NCBI RefSeq assembly: GCF_007754425.1
Contig: NZ_CP037452.1
Span: forward strand, 3,013,164 to 3,077,163
Source of the DNA: Gimesia fumaroli
GTDB taxonomy: Bacteria > Planctomycetota > Planctomycetia > Planctomycetales > Planctomycetaceae
Direction: 5' to 3'
DNA length: 64,000 bases
Under the pieces are notes generated by a model that was given only the letters and a program-made list of their open reading frames with translations, did no database searches and was not told where the DNA came from. Positions 56,701-64,000 of the stretch are shown piece after piece; the stretch's first letter is position 1, and every line of letters begins with the position of its first letter. The translations under genes were made by a program, and so were the position numbers.

Positions 56701-57395
56701 TTCTCTTTCCGCCCCTTCAATTCCGTGACTTCAAATAGCGGCGTCAGTTTAGGATCGTCGTCTTGAAAGCGGAGATTGAAATAAAACTCTTCGCGTAGCT
56801 CAAAATCCTTGACGCCGCGACAAGTGGGATGCTCCGGATGGATGAGATGTACCGGGGCTTTGACCGTTTTAATGGCCGAGTACCAGCGACGGAGTCCATT
56901 TTCTTCCCAGTCGAAATAACCGCCAGACCAGTCCTGGATCTGTTGTGCATATTTGTCGGGAGCAAATGTGGAAAAGTGGAATGTAAGAAAGCCACAACCC
57001 CGATCGATCTGACGTTGAACCTGTTTTAAATGTTCTGCATTGCCAAAGTGCGGCGCTTCGGCAAACTTGTTTCCGTCCCGTCCGTCCGAAATGACCATGA
57101 TGGTATCGGCGTCATTCAGTGTGCCGGGATCTTCAGGCCAGCCATCCAGATGATATTCGACGCGGACCTGGTCTTTCACGTTCGAATTATCCAGCATGAC
57201 TTTCAGCAGCTTGACTGACCAGGGGTAGTCATGAATTCCATTGCCTGTGGGGCCATGACTCTTGGGGCCGGCAATCAGAACAATTTTGCGCTGCGCAGAA
57301 GCGGTCTTCTTCTGGGGAGAATCATCCGCCTGAAGTGGGATGGCACTCAAAAAAGACAGACAGAGCAGTGTGCAAATGGATGTGATCGTTTTCAC
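50754..57395 (-). CDS. Giant secreted protein: two ThuA domains, LamG-like, PVC-type propeller, PA14-like and cytochrome c modules
   Basis: About 2213 residues. A GTG at 57395 with AGAGGA upstream gives a clean signal peptide (KTITSICTLLCLSFLSAIPL); the ATG at 57449 would add 18 residues. Order: ThuA-like domain (IVLIAGPKSHGPTGNGIHD), second ThuA-like domain (IRVLMFAGNEAHAWHNWKK), LamG-like domain (WHYVGMILEPNRLRLFVDG), unassigned beta region, sorbosone-dehydrogenase-like propeller (GFRNPNGMGMGPGN), PA14-like domain, then five CxxCH heme motifs (CLACH, CINCH, CVNCH, CAACH, CRQCH). This is a PVC-type heme-binding protein, probably in glycan oxidation. Its parts usually occur as separate proteins. 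Confidence 0.9.
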   Translation of the reverse strand: MKTITSICTLLCLSFLSAIPLQADDSPQKKTASAQRKIVLIAGPKSHGPTGNGIHDYPWSVKLLKVMLDNSNVKDQVRVEYHLDGWPEDPGTLNDADTIMVISDGRDGNKFAEAPHFGNAEHLKQVQRQIDRGCGFLTFHFSTFAPDKYAQQIQDWSGGYFDWEENGLRRWYSAIKTVKAPVHLIHPEHPTCRGVKDFELREEFYFNLRFQDDDPKLTPLFEVTELKGRKENGNVVAWAKERQNGGRGFGTTCGHYYDNWQNDAFRKFILNAIAWTANVEVPETGVQARYYTHAEITTALAGIKGTEPAIVDNRPIRVLMFAGNEAHAWHNWKKTTPVIKELLEKDPRIKVDVSNDIEDLSKKRLSDYQVIVQNYANWHDGTPLSQASRTAFMNYLQNGGGLVLIHFANGAFHFSLPKAGESDWPEYRKIVRRVWNHHGKGDAKSGHDAFGKFEVQVTDDTHPLTHNLKTFPVTDELYFRQDGTEPVEPLISANSKVTKKNEPLAWTYHYGNGRIFQTLLGHSEKTYDTFEACEILRRATAWAAQRPIHEFERPEPAPGSKKQTAILVPGKWGKALNTNTGTVLIASKPESQPLPLSADCWVKLNQKNGFNVFLASEEKSSPAHWEMYSYARSGYFSVYLPGQGGEYKTKIDICDQKWHYVGMILEPNRLRLFVDGKQELDSALPTRKSTGALSGKIRIGGLVENRIGSDGLIDDVRLSKGQRDFTMLPTAPMKTDGQSLYLFPFNELTKTNQTPELVSGKPVPILSKTSVSQKPAADTKKKDHWGKESVGFSQPVSATDDNRWQQTDIGKWLACTIPLPTGPVKKGLSIRVGEHEEGTICYDTQHCKVRGLWTDGFLKPSPERFGLIKAPSPIGNMLFSTQEGPGWDQRQPCQFLGSHVQQNRVTLEYRIGETTVYESPWFLKSKDHAYFTRTFEIGPGDQTLKLHIADAQQVQPLANQPQVFQATKKNKSFFIGTTGWDAIRATIDNSNKQKPTAAFVIPPRNVTRVFTIYYQTGPAKIVKPVAPNQPAFTKSLQPLLIPGPPHWKETLTTKGTLGKEPSAYVVDTITIPHQNPFKALFFISGHDFLENGNLAVSTVHGDVWLVSGVDDDLQQLKWKRFATGLFQPLGLKVVDNQIHVLGRDQITILHDQNQDGEADFYECFNNMIPTSVGGHDYVTCLETDSFGNFYLMHAQKGVVQITRDGKKLNVIASGFRNPNGMGMGPGNIITASPQEGTWTPASNIAEVKPGGYYGYGGPKITTNRPLGYDPPLCWIPRLQDNSSGGQVWATSENWGPLKGQLLHLSYGQSKILLTLREVIHGQSQGGTLTLPLEFESGIMRGRFSPADGQLYVSGLKGWVTNAVQDGCLQRVRYTGKPIDFPIAVKTMQNGIALTFTNPLERTAAENPDHYAIEQWNYLWSEKYGSPEFKVSSPQTEGRDEVEVLSATLLPDQRTVFLELASVKPVMQMGITYHLTSQTGAEVKQTYYHTINSVSSQKMDSDILTRRQTKELLTTAQQQQLKPGVLWTFSQKAPPNPPTTDARAGRMIALSVSDSEAPTPFLKPGPFSASAESYLRVPLTGRYQISLEGFGTAGLKINQQPILNIESDDFSKQAPVVVTLNKGFNQIQLTYQSKADGNAKLRLLWSGDHFAAEPVLPSVLSHMSNHRQLVKMQQLRQGRELIAHYKCLACHSLPNEIDRFVISDAQGTMQRFPTTAMPDLNQSAPDLVNIGNRVSKRWLFHWLLNPHSLREHSNMPALLGDPNSKLAKQQAADLTAWFVSQARKPAFSDSANPESSLSSDIDSLIESGAQNYELLGCINCHHQFVSPEEDEYQRHSLARIKRKFSPSQLTRFLRTPHQHNQWSRMPDFKLTQQEALALSLYLIDSSKGKIPNAMLLPDGSAKRGHKLYYETLGCVNCHGTLSGTSQAVVSPRRIPFVVQSLSNGCLSELREQNSQVPQFELSQQQQAAIKATLKTQTDSLARLSPPEVSERWMRQLNCAACHSRDTAQSPRGMIMVEEGDSGLLPEALPSLTWAGEKLKSNWSKSFIAGEVSWRPRPWLKSRMPHFPAHAVYLASGMAAEHGIVATRVRKSSQAKSADSPQMVTLGNQLTRKNALDCRQCHGVGDELPLGDDKTKIALGINFVHIKERLHDDYYHRFVLDPPRFDIATKMPKLSADGKTTKISAILEGDAHQQFHAIWKFIQSLNEQPRTFSRK

Positions 57396-57711
57396 AATCA
57401 GGTTTCCTCTGGAGCACTCAAGTTTTGGGGGGAAAGGAAATGCTGGCATGGGTCATTTACTTATGAGTTGGGAAAGACTGTTCGATTCAAGGCTTCAATA
57501 TTAGCGATAAAGAGAACAAAAAACTGCTCAGCAATCGGCTTTTTTTGAATTCCTCAGAAAGTGGTTTCAGAATCATTGATCAGATTTTGTTTGATCGTTC
57601 CATGATACAATCGGCGGGATAGGAATTGCGAGAAGTCTTTTGATCGTTCATGATAGGAACACTGGATATCAATATAAACTGATTCTGAGTTCATTCTTCC
57701 CGGGATTTCTA
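57396..57711. other. Divergent promoter region between the giant cytochrome fusion and a sulfatase
   Basis: About 315 bases that hold outward-facing promoters for both genes. It contains two near-identical direct repeats, TTTGATCGTTC followed by CATGATA at 57590-57607 and ATGATA at about 57639-57655, spaced 49 bases. TACAAT at 57606-57611 could be a -10 element. No gene is present. Confidence 0.5.
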
Positions 57712-59199
57712 ATGAAGATCAAATGCGCTTGCTGGCTGGCTCTGTTTCTACTCGCACCCTTTGGGGAATTGCAATCGGCAGAGAAAAAGCAGACTCCTCC
57801 ACCGAATATTCTGGTGATTCTCTGTGATGATCTTGGTTACGGCGATCTGGCCTGTTATGGACATCCGCAGATTAAGACGCCGCATCTGGATCAGTTGGCG
57901 TCAGAAGGAATGCGGCTGACTGACTGTTACGCGAGTGCGCCCGTCTGTTCTCCCTCCCGTGCCGGTTTGTTGACCGGGAGAACTCCCAATCGTCTGGGCG
58001 TTTACGACTGGATTCCGGAAGGGCATCCGATGCATTTGAAACGGGATGAAGTCACGATGGCGCAACTGTTGAAAAAAGCGGGATATGACACGGCGCATGT
58101 CGGGAAATGGCATTGCAACGGCATGTTCAATTCGAAAGAACAGCCACAGCCCGGAGATCATGGCTTTCGACACTGGTTCAGCACTCAGAACAACGCGATC
58201 CCCACGCATGAGAATCCCAATAACTTTGTGCGTAATGGAAAACCGCTGGGCGAGATTGAAGGGTTCTCCTGCCAGATTGTTGCCGACGAAGGCATTCGCT
58301 GGCTCAAGGAGTGGCGGGATCAGGAAAAACCGTTCTTCCTGCATGTCTGTTTTCATGAACCGCATGAACGCGTTGCTTCGCCACCAGAGTTGGTGAAACA
58401 GTATCTCGGCCAAAGTCTGTACGAGGATCAGGCCCAGTACTTTGCGAATGTTGCGAATATGGATGCTGCTGTCGGGAAATTAATGAAAACGCTGGATGAC
58501 TTGAAAATGGCGGACGACACTCTTGTGTTCTTCACTTCAGATAACGGCCCCGAGACGTTGAATCGTTACGGGAAAGGCTCGCGGCGTTCGTGGGGATCGC
58601 CCGGGGTGCTGCGCGGGATGAAATTGCACATTTATGAAGGAGGCATTCGAGTTCCCGGAATCATTCGCTGGCCGGGACGGATTGCGGCGGGACAGGAAAA
58701 TAAGACGTCAGTTTGTAGCGTGGATCTGTTGCCCACATTTTGTGAACTGGCGAATGTAGCGGTTCCTCAAAATCGTGCTCTGGATGGGACCAGCCTCGTG
58801 CCTCTGTTTGCCGGGAAGGACTTGCAGAGAACAACTCCCCTGTTCTGGAACTATTATCGCGCCAACAGCACGCCGCGCGTTGCCATGCGTGAAGGAGACT
58901 GGAAAATCGTCGCGCACTGGAGCGGGCCGGAAGGAGTGATCCCGCTGGGTAATAATGTGAATTCGATTTCGCAGGAGTTTATTAAAAATGCCCGGCTGAC
59001 GAAATTTGAGCTGTATGATTTAAAGCATGACATCAGCGAGCAGCATAATCTGGCCTGGCAGGAGCAGGAACGCTTAAAGGGTCTGAAAAAGAAGCTGATT
59101 CAAAAATACACGGCGGTCCAGAAAGAAGGACCGGTCTGGGATACCAAAGCTTACGAGCAGACTCGCGAAAAGCGACTGTTTCGAAAACCGGCAAAATAA
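57712..59199 (+). CDS. Secreted arylsulfatase-type sulfatase
   Basis: About 495 residues from ATG 57712; the frame is open upstream from TTG 57640 but that would destroy the signal peptide (KCACWLALFLLAPFGELQS). The S1 sulfatase core begins NILVILCDDLGYGDLACYG with the metal Asp-Asp pair. The formylglycine signature is CSPSR in APVCSPSRAGLLTGR. FFTSDNGPETLNRYGKG holds further metal and sulfate ligands, then GGIRVPGIIRWPGRI. It lies divergently from the ThuA/cytochrome fusion. A glycan sulfate substrate is likely; FGE is needed elsewhere. Confidence 0.95.
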   Translation: MKIKCACWLALFLLAPFGELQSAEKKQTPPPNILVILCDDLGYGDLACYGHPQIKTPHLDQLASEGMRLTDCYASAPVCSPSRAGLLTGRTPNRLGVYDWIPEGHPMHLKRDEVTMAQLLKKAGYDTAHVGKWHCNGMFNSKEQPQPGDHGFRHWFSTQNNAIPTHENPNNFVRNGKPLGEIEGFSCQIVADEGIRWLKEWRDQEKPFFLHVCFHEPHERVASPPELVKQYLGQSLYEDQAQYFANVANMDAAVGKLMKTLDDLKMADDTLVFFTSDNGPETLNRYGKGSRRSWGSPGVLRGMKLHIYEGGIRVPGIIRWPGRIAAGQENKTSVCSVDLLPTFCELANVAVPQNRALDGTSLVPLFAGKDLQRTTPLFWNYYRANSTPRVAMREGDWKIVAHWSGPEGVIPLGNNVNSISQEFIKNARLTKFELYDLKHDISEQHNLAWQEQERLKGLKKKLIQKYTAVQKEGPVWDTKAYEQTREKRLFRKPAK

Positions 59200-59220
59200 T
59201 CTGAGATTGAGGCCTTTTGT

Positions 59221-59240
59221 CTGGGGAACCGCATCCCCAG
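59221..59240 (+). terminator. Hairpin terminator after the sulfatase gene
   Basis: CTGGGGA (59221-59227) pairs with TCCCCAG (59234-59240) and is followed by TTTCCC, about 20 bases after the sulfatase stop codon. Confidence 0.55.
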
Positions 59241-59362
59241 TTTCCCTGAGGATCTGACGGATTCCCTATTCTCAATGACTATGGGGGCTGTTACAGTAAA
59301 GCCTCGCGATTTGTTAATTTCTTCGTATTTGACGCTCTCTTTTTAATATCAATGGAACAGTC

Positions 59363-62300
59363 ATGTACTATTTTCGTCTCTTCAGCTTGTTACTTCTGGT
59401 TAGCATTTCTGCTTTTTCACAAAACGCCTGGGCGCAAGCCGAGCGTAATGTGGGCTTTTCGGTCAACGCATATGCATTGACGGGAGCCAAGGTTGTGACT
59501 CAGCCGGGAACGGTTTTAGAGAATGCGACGGTTTTGATTCGAGACGGGTTGATTGAAGCGGTCGGCACCGATCTGAAAGTTCCCGCTGACGCAGAAACCG
59601 TCGATTGTCAGGGAATGCTGATTTATCCCGGTTTCATTGATGCGGCTTCGAGCTCTCTGATTAATAAAGAAGTAAAGGTATCTAAAGTCAAAGGCAGAAA
59701 AGTCGACTTCGGTCGGCATGCGCTGGCGGCAACGCGACCCGATAATCGCAATTATCTCAGCCCGGAGTTTTATGCGAATCGGGCGGTGTTAGAAAAGAAG
59801 AACAGTTTTACCAATCATCAGAAAGCCGGCTTTACTGCGGTGCATCTGCTGCCACAGGGGAAAATTGCCAGCGGTCAGGGAACGCTGGTTTCGACCAGCG
59901 AATTTCCTGTCAGAGAATCGACGTTGATCGAATCCACCATGGGCTCGTTCCGAATCTATGCACCCCGAGGTAACGTCTATCCGACGACCCTGATGGGGGC
60001 CATGGCGCATCTCAGACAATCGTTTTTGGACACACAGCACTATGAGCAACATTGGGGCTTGTATCAGGATCAGTCCGCGTTTATTAAACGTCCGCCGTCC
60101 GATCCGACCTATGCCGCGTTACTGGAAATTCTGCATGCCAGGAAGATCCCCGTTTTCAAAGCAAACAAACGCGACGAAATTTTACGAACGCTCGATCTTT
60201 GTCAGGAATTTCAGATCAAGCCGATCATTCTCGGGGGCGAGGAAGCGCACCTTTGTCTGGATCGATTAAAGGCCGAATCTGGTGGCGTGATCTTTCAATT
60301 GAATTTTCCTGAAAAGCCGAAGGTGGAAGAGAAAGCGGAAACCGAAGAGCTTTCGGCTGAAGTACCGGACCCGCTACGCGTTCAACAGGATAAGCTCAAA
60401 CTCTGGAAAGCACGCATTCAAGGTGTGAAAATGCTGGCTGAAAGTGGTTTGCCCGTCGCTGTTGCTTCCGAGTCGTTAAAGAATCAAGCGACAGATCTGG
60501 TCTCTCAACTACGCATCGCGGTGAAAGAAGGAGTATCGGCTGACCAGGCACTGCGTCTGTTAACGGCGGATGCCGCGAAACTATTGGGGATTGAGCAACG
60601 GCTGGGAACGATTGAAAAAGGAAAATTGGCACATCTGGTTGTGATGTCGGCCCCCTGGGAACAGAGTGAGTCCAAAGTGCGTTACCTGTTTGTGGACGGT
60701 GCCAAGTTTGATTTTGAGGACAAAACGAAAACAGACAAAGAGAAGAAATCGGACTCCCCCCAGGCAAAGCCGCTGGCACGCATTGATTTAGCTGGAGAAT
60801 GGGGCGTCGAAATTGAATCGGCACAAGGCAAAGTCATCGGTCAATTGCATCTCTCGCAAGATAAAGATGCGTTACGGGGAACGTTCGCCAGTGAAAAAGG
60901 GGATGGAAAAGTCACTTCGGGAAAAATCGCGAAAGAACAATTTTCATTCACGGTGGCCATTGGTGCGGGCGAACATTCGATCGAGCTGCAATTTAAAGGA
61001 GCCGTTGCTAAAGACGATATGAAACCCGAAACGATCTCGGGGAAATTGAAATCGGCCTTTGGTACCGAAACGAGTTGGTCGGCGATTCGTAAAATAAAGC
61101 AGCCCAAGTCAGCGCCCGCCAATCCGATTCAGCTTTCTCTCGAAGGAGACGATGACGGGGATGAAGGATTGAAGACGCCGACGACGGGGACACTGGTTGC
61201 ACAAAAACCGGATGTGAAACAAAGTCCCAAGACCAAACAGGATTTCCACAAATTCAATACTGAACTGGAATCCGATCGGGTCAGACGATTTCAAAAAACG
61301 AATGGGAATCTACTGCTTAAAAACGGGATCGTGATTACGGTGACCGGAGAAACACTGAAGGATGCGTCCATTCTGGTGAAGCAGGGAAAAATCGCCGCGA
61401 TCGGAACAAACTTAAAAGTCCCCGCTGGTACGACTGAGATTGATCTCCAAGGCCTGTATGTGATGCCCGGCATCATTGATACGCACAGCCATATCATGAT
61501 TACGGATGGGATTAATGAATCGTCGCAGTCGATCGTGCCTGAAGTGCGGATCAGAGATGTGGTGAATACGGCTGATGTGTCTGAATACCGGGCGCTGGCT
61601 GGCGGTGTGACCGCTGCCCGATTGTTTCATGGTTCTGCGAACGTGATCGGTGGGCAGGATGCGGTCGTCAAATTAAAACATGGTAAAACAGCCCGCGAAC
61701 ATATTCTGCATGAGGCGCCTCAGGGCGTGAAGTTTGCGCTGGGCGAAAATGTGAAGTATCGCACCTCACGTTTTCCAAATACGAGGATGGGCGTCGAAGC
61801 CACGTTGCAGCGGGCGTTTATGGAAGCCGTCGATTACCGCCGACAGTGGCAGGAGTATGAACAGGCACAAAAAAAACATCCCGACCAGAAGCGGCTGCCT
61901 CCTCGACGCGACCTGCGTCTGGAAGCACTGGCGGATATTGTCAACCATGAAAAGTTCATTCATTCGCATTGCTATCGGGCCGATGAAATTCTGATGCTGA
62001 TGCGAGTGGCTTCGCATCTGGGGATTCGTGTCTGGTCGCTGCAGCATGTGCTGGAAGGTTACAAGATTGCACCAGAAATTCTGGCACATGGTGCCAGTTG
62101 CAGTACGTTTTCTGACTGGTGGGCCTACAAAATCGAGGCCTTTGATGCGGTGCCTCATAATGCGGCTCTGTTAAATGAAGCAGGCGTGAATACGGTGATT
62201 AAAAGTGACGACTGGGAATTGATTCGCCATTTATATCTCGAAGCAGCAAAGACAGTCCGGTATGGAAATATGTCGTTTAATGATGCACTGCGGACAATTA

Positions 62301-63814
62301 CGATTAATCCCGCGCGTGAGTTGGGACTGGATCAGCAGATTGGCTCGATTGAAATTGGAAAGGACGCCGACTTTGCCATTTTCAGCGGGCATCCTTTAAA
62401 TGCCTATTCCCGTTGTGAAATGACGATCATTGAAGGCGAGATCTATTTCAATCGCAAGCTACAACCCACGGCGATGTCTGACGGTTCAGAGTCTCGTTCT
62501 GCCGCTCCTTCCGTTGAGATTGCACAGCACCCCACCAAGCCGCTTGCATTACCAGCCGGCGAATTGAAGGAGTTTGCAATTACCGGCGCAACATTACACC
62601 CGGTCGACGGTGATGAGATTGCCGCGGGGACGATTGTGGTCAAGGGACAAAAGATCAACTATGTTGGTCCTGCGAAAGCACTGCCCAAGACCCTGCCGGT
62701 GATTGACGCAACAGGATTGCACGTTTATCCGGGTATGATTGATACCGGGTCGACTCTCGGACTGACGGAAATTGATAAAGTCCGAGAGACACAGGATTAT
62801 TCAGAAAGTGGCGATCTGCAACCTGATTTACGGACCGGCGTTGCCATCAATCCTGATTCCGAACTGTTTCCGGTCGCACGAGCGGGGGGAATAACCAGTG
62901 TTCTGGTGGTTCCGCGATCTGGTTTAATTCCCGGTCAGACGTCGCTGGTGCAGACGGCCGGCTGGACCGCGCCTGAGATGGTGATGGAACTGGAAGCAGG
63001 ATTACAGATTAACTGGAGTACAAAAAAAGAACGTCAACAGGAACTGAAAGATTTCCTGCAGCAGGCCCGCCTGTATCAAAAACTGAAACAACAGGCAAAA
63101 GCAAATAAAACAACCAGTCCGGTGTCTGATCCGCGTTTTGAAGCGTTGTTGCCTTATCTGGATCAGAAGAAGCCCGTTTTTATTGAAGCGAACTCGCGCA
63201 AAGAAATCGCCGGTGCCCTGCTCTTTGCAGAAGAGGAAAAATTACGGATCGTGATTACCGGTGGGACGGATGCCTGGAAGCTGGCGCAGGAATTGAAGTC
63301 CCGAAAAGTTCCTGTGATCGTGGGCCCCGTGATGCGACGTCCCCAGGAAAATTATGATCCCTTTGATGCCCCTTATGCTAACCCGGGGCACCTTTATGAT
63401 GCGGGGGTCACATTCTCGATTCGTTCGAATAGCGCCTGGAACTCGCGAAATACGCCCTTCGAAGCCGCCATGGCGGTTGCCTATGGTTTACCCGAGCGGG
63501 CGGCATTGCGAGCGGTGACACTTTCTGCCGCCGAAATTCTGGGAGTCGAAAAACAGCTTGGTTCACTGACTGAAGGCAAGCTGGCGAATCTGATAATTTC
63601 AGACGGATCGCCTTTGCAGCATACTTCTCATATCAAGGCCGTATGCGTAGGCGGGAAGCTGTTACCGCCGGAAAGTAAACAGACACGCCTGTATGAGCGT
63701 TACCGGGGCCGACTGCAGCAGATTCAAAAATCATCAAACGGCAAATCGCCGGGAACATTGCCTCTGGAAACGAAGAAAGCAGAGCCTGCTCAGAAACCGG
63801 CGAACACGAAATAG
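59363..63814 (+). CDS. Giant secreted protein with three amidohydrolase-like modules
   Basis: A 1483-residue protein with a signal peptide (LFSLLLLVSISAFSQNAWA). Three amidohydrolase-like modules lie at about residues 30-450, 645-1045 and 1065-1465. Only the middle one keeps the metal-binding set: MPGIIDTHSHIMI near residue 707, the Lys of VVKLKHGK, IHSHCY, LQHVLEGY and KSDDWE. The first (YPGFIDAASS) and third (YPGMIDTGST) have lost the HxH pair and are probably structural or ligand-binding. A beta domain (about 475-620) sits between the first and second. Imidazolonepropionase-like hydrolases and dipeptidases are the nearest families. A peptide-like or cyclic amide substrate is possible. Confidence 0.88.
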   Translation: MYYFRLFSLLLLVSISAFSQNAWAQAERNVGFSVNAYALTGAKVVTQPGTVLENATVLIRDGLIEAVGTDLKVPADAETVDCQGMLIYPGFIDAASSSLINKEVKVSKVKGRKVDFGRHALAATRPDNRNYLSPEFYANRAVLEKKNSFTNHQKAGFTAVHLLPQGKIASGQGTLVSTSEFPVRESTLIESTMGSFRIYAPRGNVYPTTLMGAMAHLRQSFLDTQHYEQHWGLYQDQSAFIKRPPSDPTYAALLEILHARKIPVFKANKRDEILRTLDLCQEFQIKPIILGGEEAHLCLDRLKAESGGVIFQLNFPEKPKVEEKAETEELSAEVPDPLRVQQDKLKLWKARIQGVKMLAESGLPVAVASESLKNQATDLVSQLRIAVKEGVSADQALRLLTADAAKLLGIEQRLGTIEKGKLAHLVVMSAPWEQSESKVRYLFVDGAKFDFEDKTKTDKEKKSDSPQAKPLARIDLAGEWGVEIESAQGKVIGQLHLSQDKDALRGTFASEKGDGKVTSGKIAKEQFSFTVAIGAGEHSIELQFKGAVAKDDMKPETISGKLKSAFGTETSWSAIRKIKQPKSAPANPIQLSLEGDDDGDEGLKTPTTGTLVAQKPDVKQSPKTKQDFHKFNTELESDRVRRFQKTNGNLLLKNGIVITVTGETLKDASILVKQGKIAAIGTNLKVPAGTTEIDLQGLYVMPGIIDTHSHIMITDGINESSQSIVPEVRIRDVVNTADVSEYRALAGGVTAARLFHGSANVIGGQDAVVKLKHGKTAREHILHEAPQGVKFALGENVKYRTSRFPNTRMGVEATLQRAFMEAVDYRRQWQEYEQAQKKHPDQKRLPPRRDLRLEALADIVNHEKFIHSHCYRADEILMLMRVASHLGIRVWSLQHVLEGYKIAPEILAHGASCSTFSDWWAYKIEAFDAVPHNAALLNEAGVNTVIKSDDWELIRHLYLEAAKTVRYGNMSFNDALRTITINPARELGLDQQIGSIEIGKDADFAIFSGHPLNAYSRCEMTIIEGEIYFNRKLQPTAMSDGSESRSAAPSVEIAQHPTKPLALPAGELKEFAITGATLHPVDGDEIAAGTIVVKGQKINYVGPAKALPKTLPVIDATGLHVYPGMIDTGSTLGLTEIDKVRETQDYSESGDLQPDLRTGVAINPDSELFPVARAGGITSVLVVPRSGLIPGQTSLVQTAGWTAPEMVMELEAGLQINWSTKKERQQELKDFLQQARLYQKLKQQAKANKTTSPVSDPRFEALLPYLDQKKPVFIEANSRKEIAGALLFAEEEKLRIVITGGTDAWKLAQELKSRKVPVIVGPVMRRPQENYDPFDAPYANPGHLYDAGVTFSIRSNSAWNSRNTPFEAAMAVAYGLPERAALRAVTLSAAEILGVEKQLGSLTEGKLANLIISDGSPLQHTSHIKAVCVGGKLLPPESKQTRLYERYRGRLQQIQKSSNGKSPGTLPLETKKAEPAQKPANTK

Positions 63815-63823
63815 TGATTCCAA

Positions 63824-64000
63824 TCAGCGTAAGGCTGCGCCATCGCTCAGCTTGAACTTGAGCACATGCATCGTGCGGCTGAATCGATCGGGGTTCTTTT
63901 TGAACTCTTCGCGGGACTCGATATCGACGAATAAATACAGGTTCTGGTCGTAGTAGGCGCCGTATTTGGTATTGCCCGGGATGGCCCGATCCTTCTTGTT
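63824..64000 (-). CDS. 3' end of a gene (YHS-like C-terminus), cut by the window edge
   Basis: The last 177 bases read on the minus strand encode 58 residues and a stop codon; the start lies outside. The fragment contains TKYGAYYDQNLYLFVDIES and EEFKKNPDRFSRTM, a pattern like the YHS or YHS-like domains of planctomycete exported proteins (Lys-Tyr-Gly..., then Phe-xx-Asn-Pro-Asp-Arg). It converges on the amidohydrolase gene, about ten bases apart. Everything upstream is unknown. Confidence 0.7.
   Translation of the reverse strand, partial: NKKDRAIPGNTKYGAYYDQNLYLFVDIESREEFKKNPDRFSRTMHVLKFKLSDGAALR

Overview
The window looks like a stretch of chromosome from a planctomycete of the Planctomycetaceae, Gimesia or Rubinisphaera type. 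The assignment rests on content, not on a database match: two secreted FGly-type sulfatases, a giant ThuA/LamG/PVC-type cytochrome fusion, PQQ-like propellers, an ECF sigma factor with a membrane-bound partner, an Hsp70 paralogue, a Rho with a long Arg/Gly-rich extension and many signal peptides. GC content is moderate, genes lie on both strands in short runs, and I see no rRNA, tRNA, phage, IS element or CRISPR. Nothing marks a recent island; it reads as core chromosome with lineage-specific proteins.

Layout. 1-4 kb: HTH-like protein, HtrA-type protease, STAS protein, Flp-type pilin behind a good sigma-54 site, small secreted protein. 4-11 kb: two paralogous PQQ-like propellers around a RidA protein and a membrane EEP-family protein, then a sulfatase with a HEAT-like tail. 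11-17 kb: an isoleucyl-tRNA synthetase-like protein with degenerate HIGH and KMSKS motifs, TrmL, an aldo/keto reductase and an unlisted 29-residue very basic peptide. 17-24 kb: ferredoxin-NADP reductase, methyltransferase, MBL hydrolase, and a probable operon of PPi-type phosphofructokinase, HAD phosphatase and 6-phosphogluconate dehydrogenase. 24-32 kb: STN/secretin-N-like protein, Hsp70 paralogue, enolase-superfamily menC-like gene, ECF sigma factor with putative anti-sigma factor, secreted lactonase-type propeller.

32-38 kb: small secreted protein, TfoX-N protein, a secreted protein joining a CX5R phosphatase domain to a cytochrome c'-like tail, transglutaminase-like protein, alpha/beta hydrolase, SixA. 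38-49 kb, mostly minus strand: HAD phosphatase, glcF, glcE, glcD, DUF3604/PHP-like protein, a flavin disulfide reductase paired with a TVP38/TMEM64 membrane protein, and rho. A 1.2-kb gap without a confident gene follows. 50-64 kb: M48 metalloprotease, the giant cytochrome fusion, a second sulfatase, a 1483-residue protein with three amidohydrolase-like modules of which only the middle one keeps its metal ligands, and the 3' end of another gene.

How the genes fit together. Central carbon metabolism is represented by the pfp-HAD-gnd and glcDEF-HAD clusters. Translation and RNA functions are ileS-like, trmL, rho and the basic peptide. Envelope and polymer degradation functions are the sulfatases, PQQ-like proteins, cytochrome fusion, transglutaminase-like protein, hydrolases and amidohydrolase. 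The best leads for something new are the phosphatase-cytochrome c' fusion, the triplicated amidohydrolase, the atypical IleRS, the basic peptide with its flanking hairpins, the nested hairpin in the rho leader and the sigma-54 pilin promoter.
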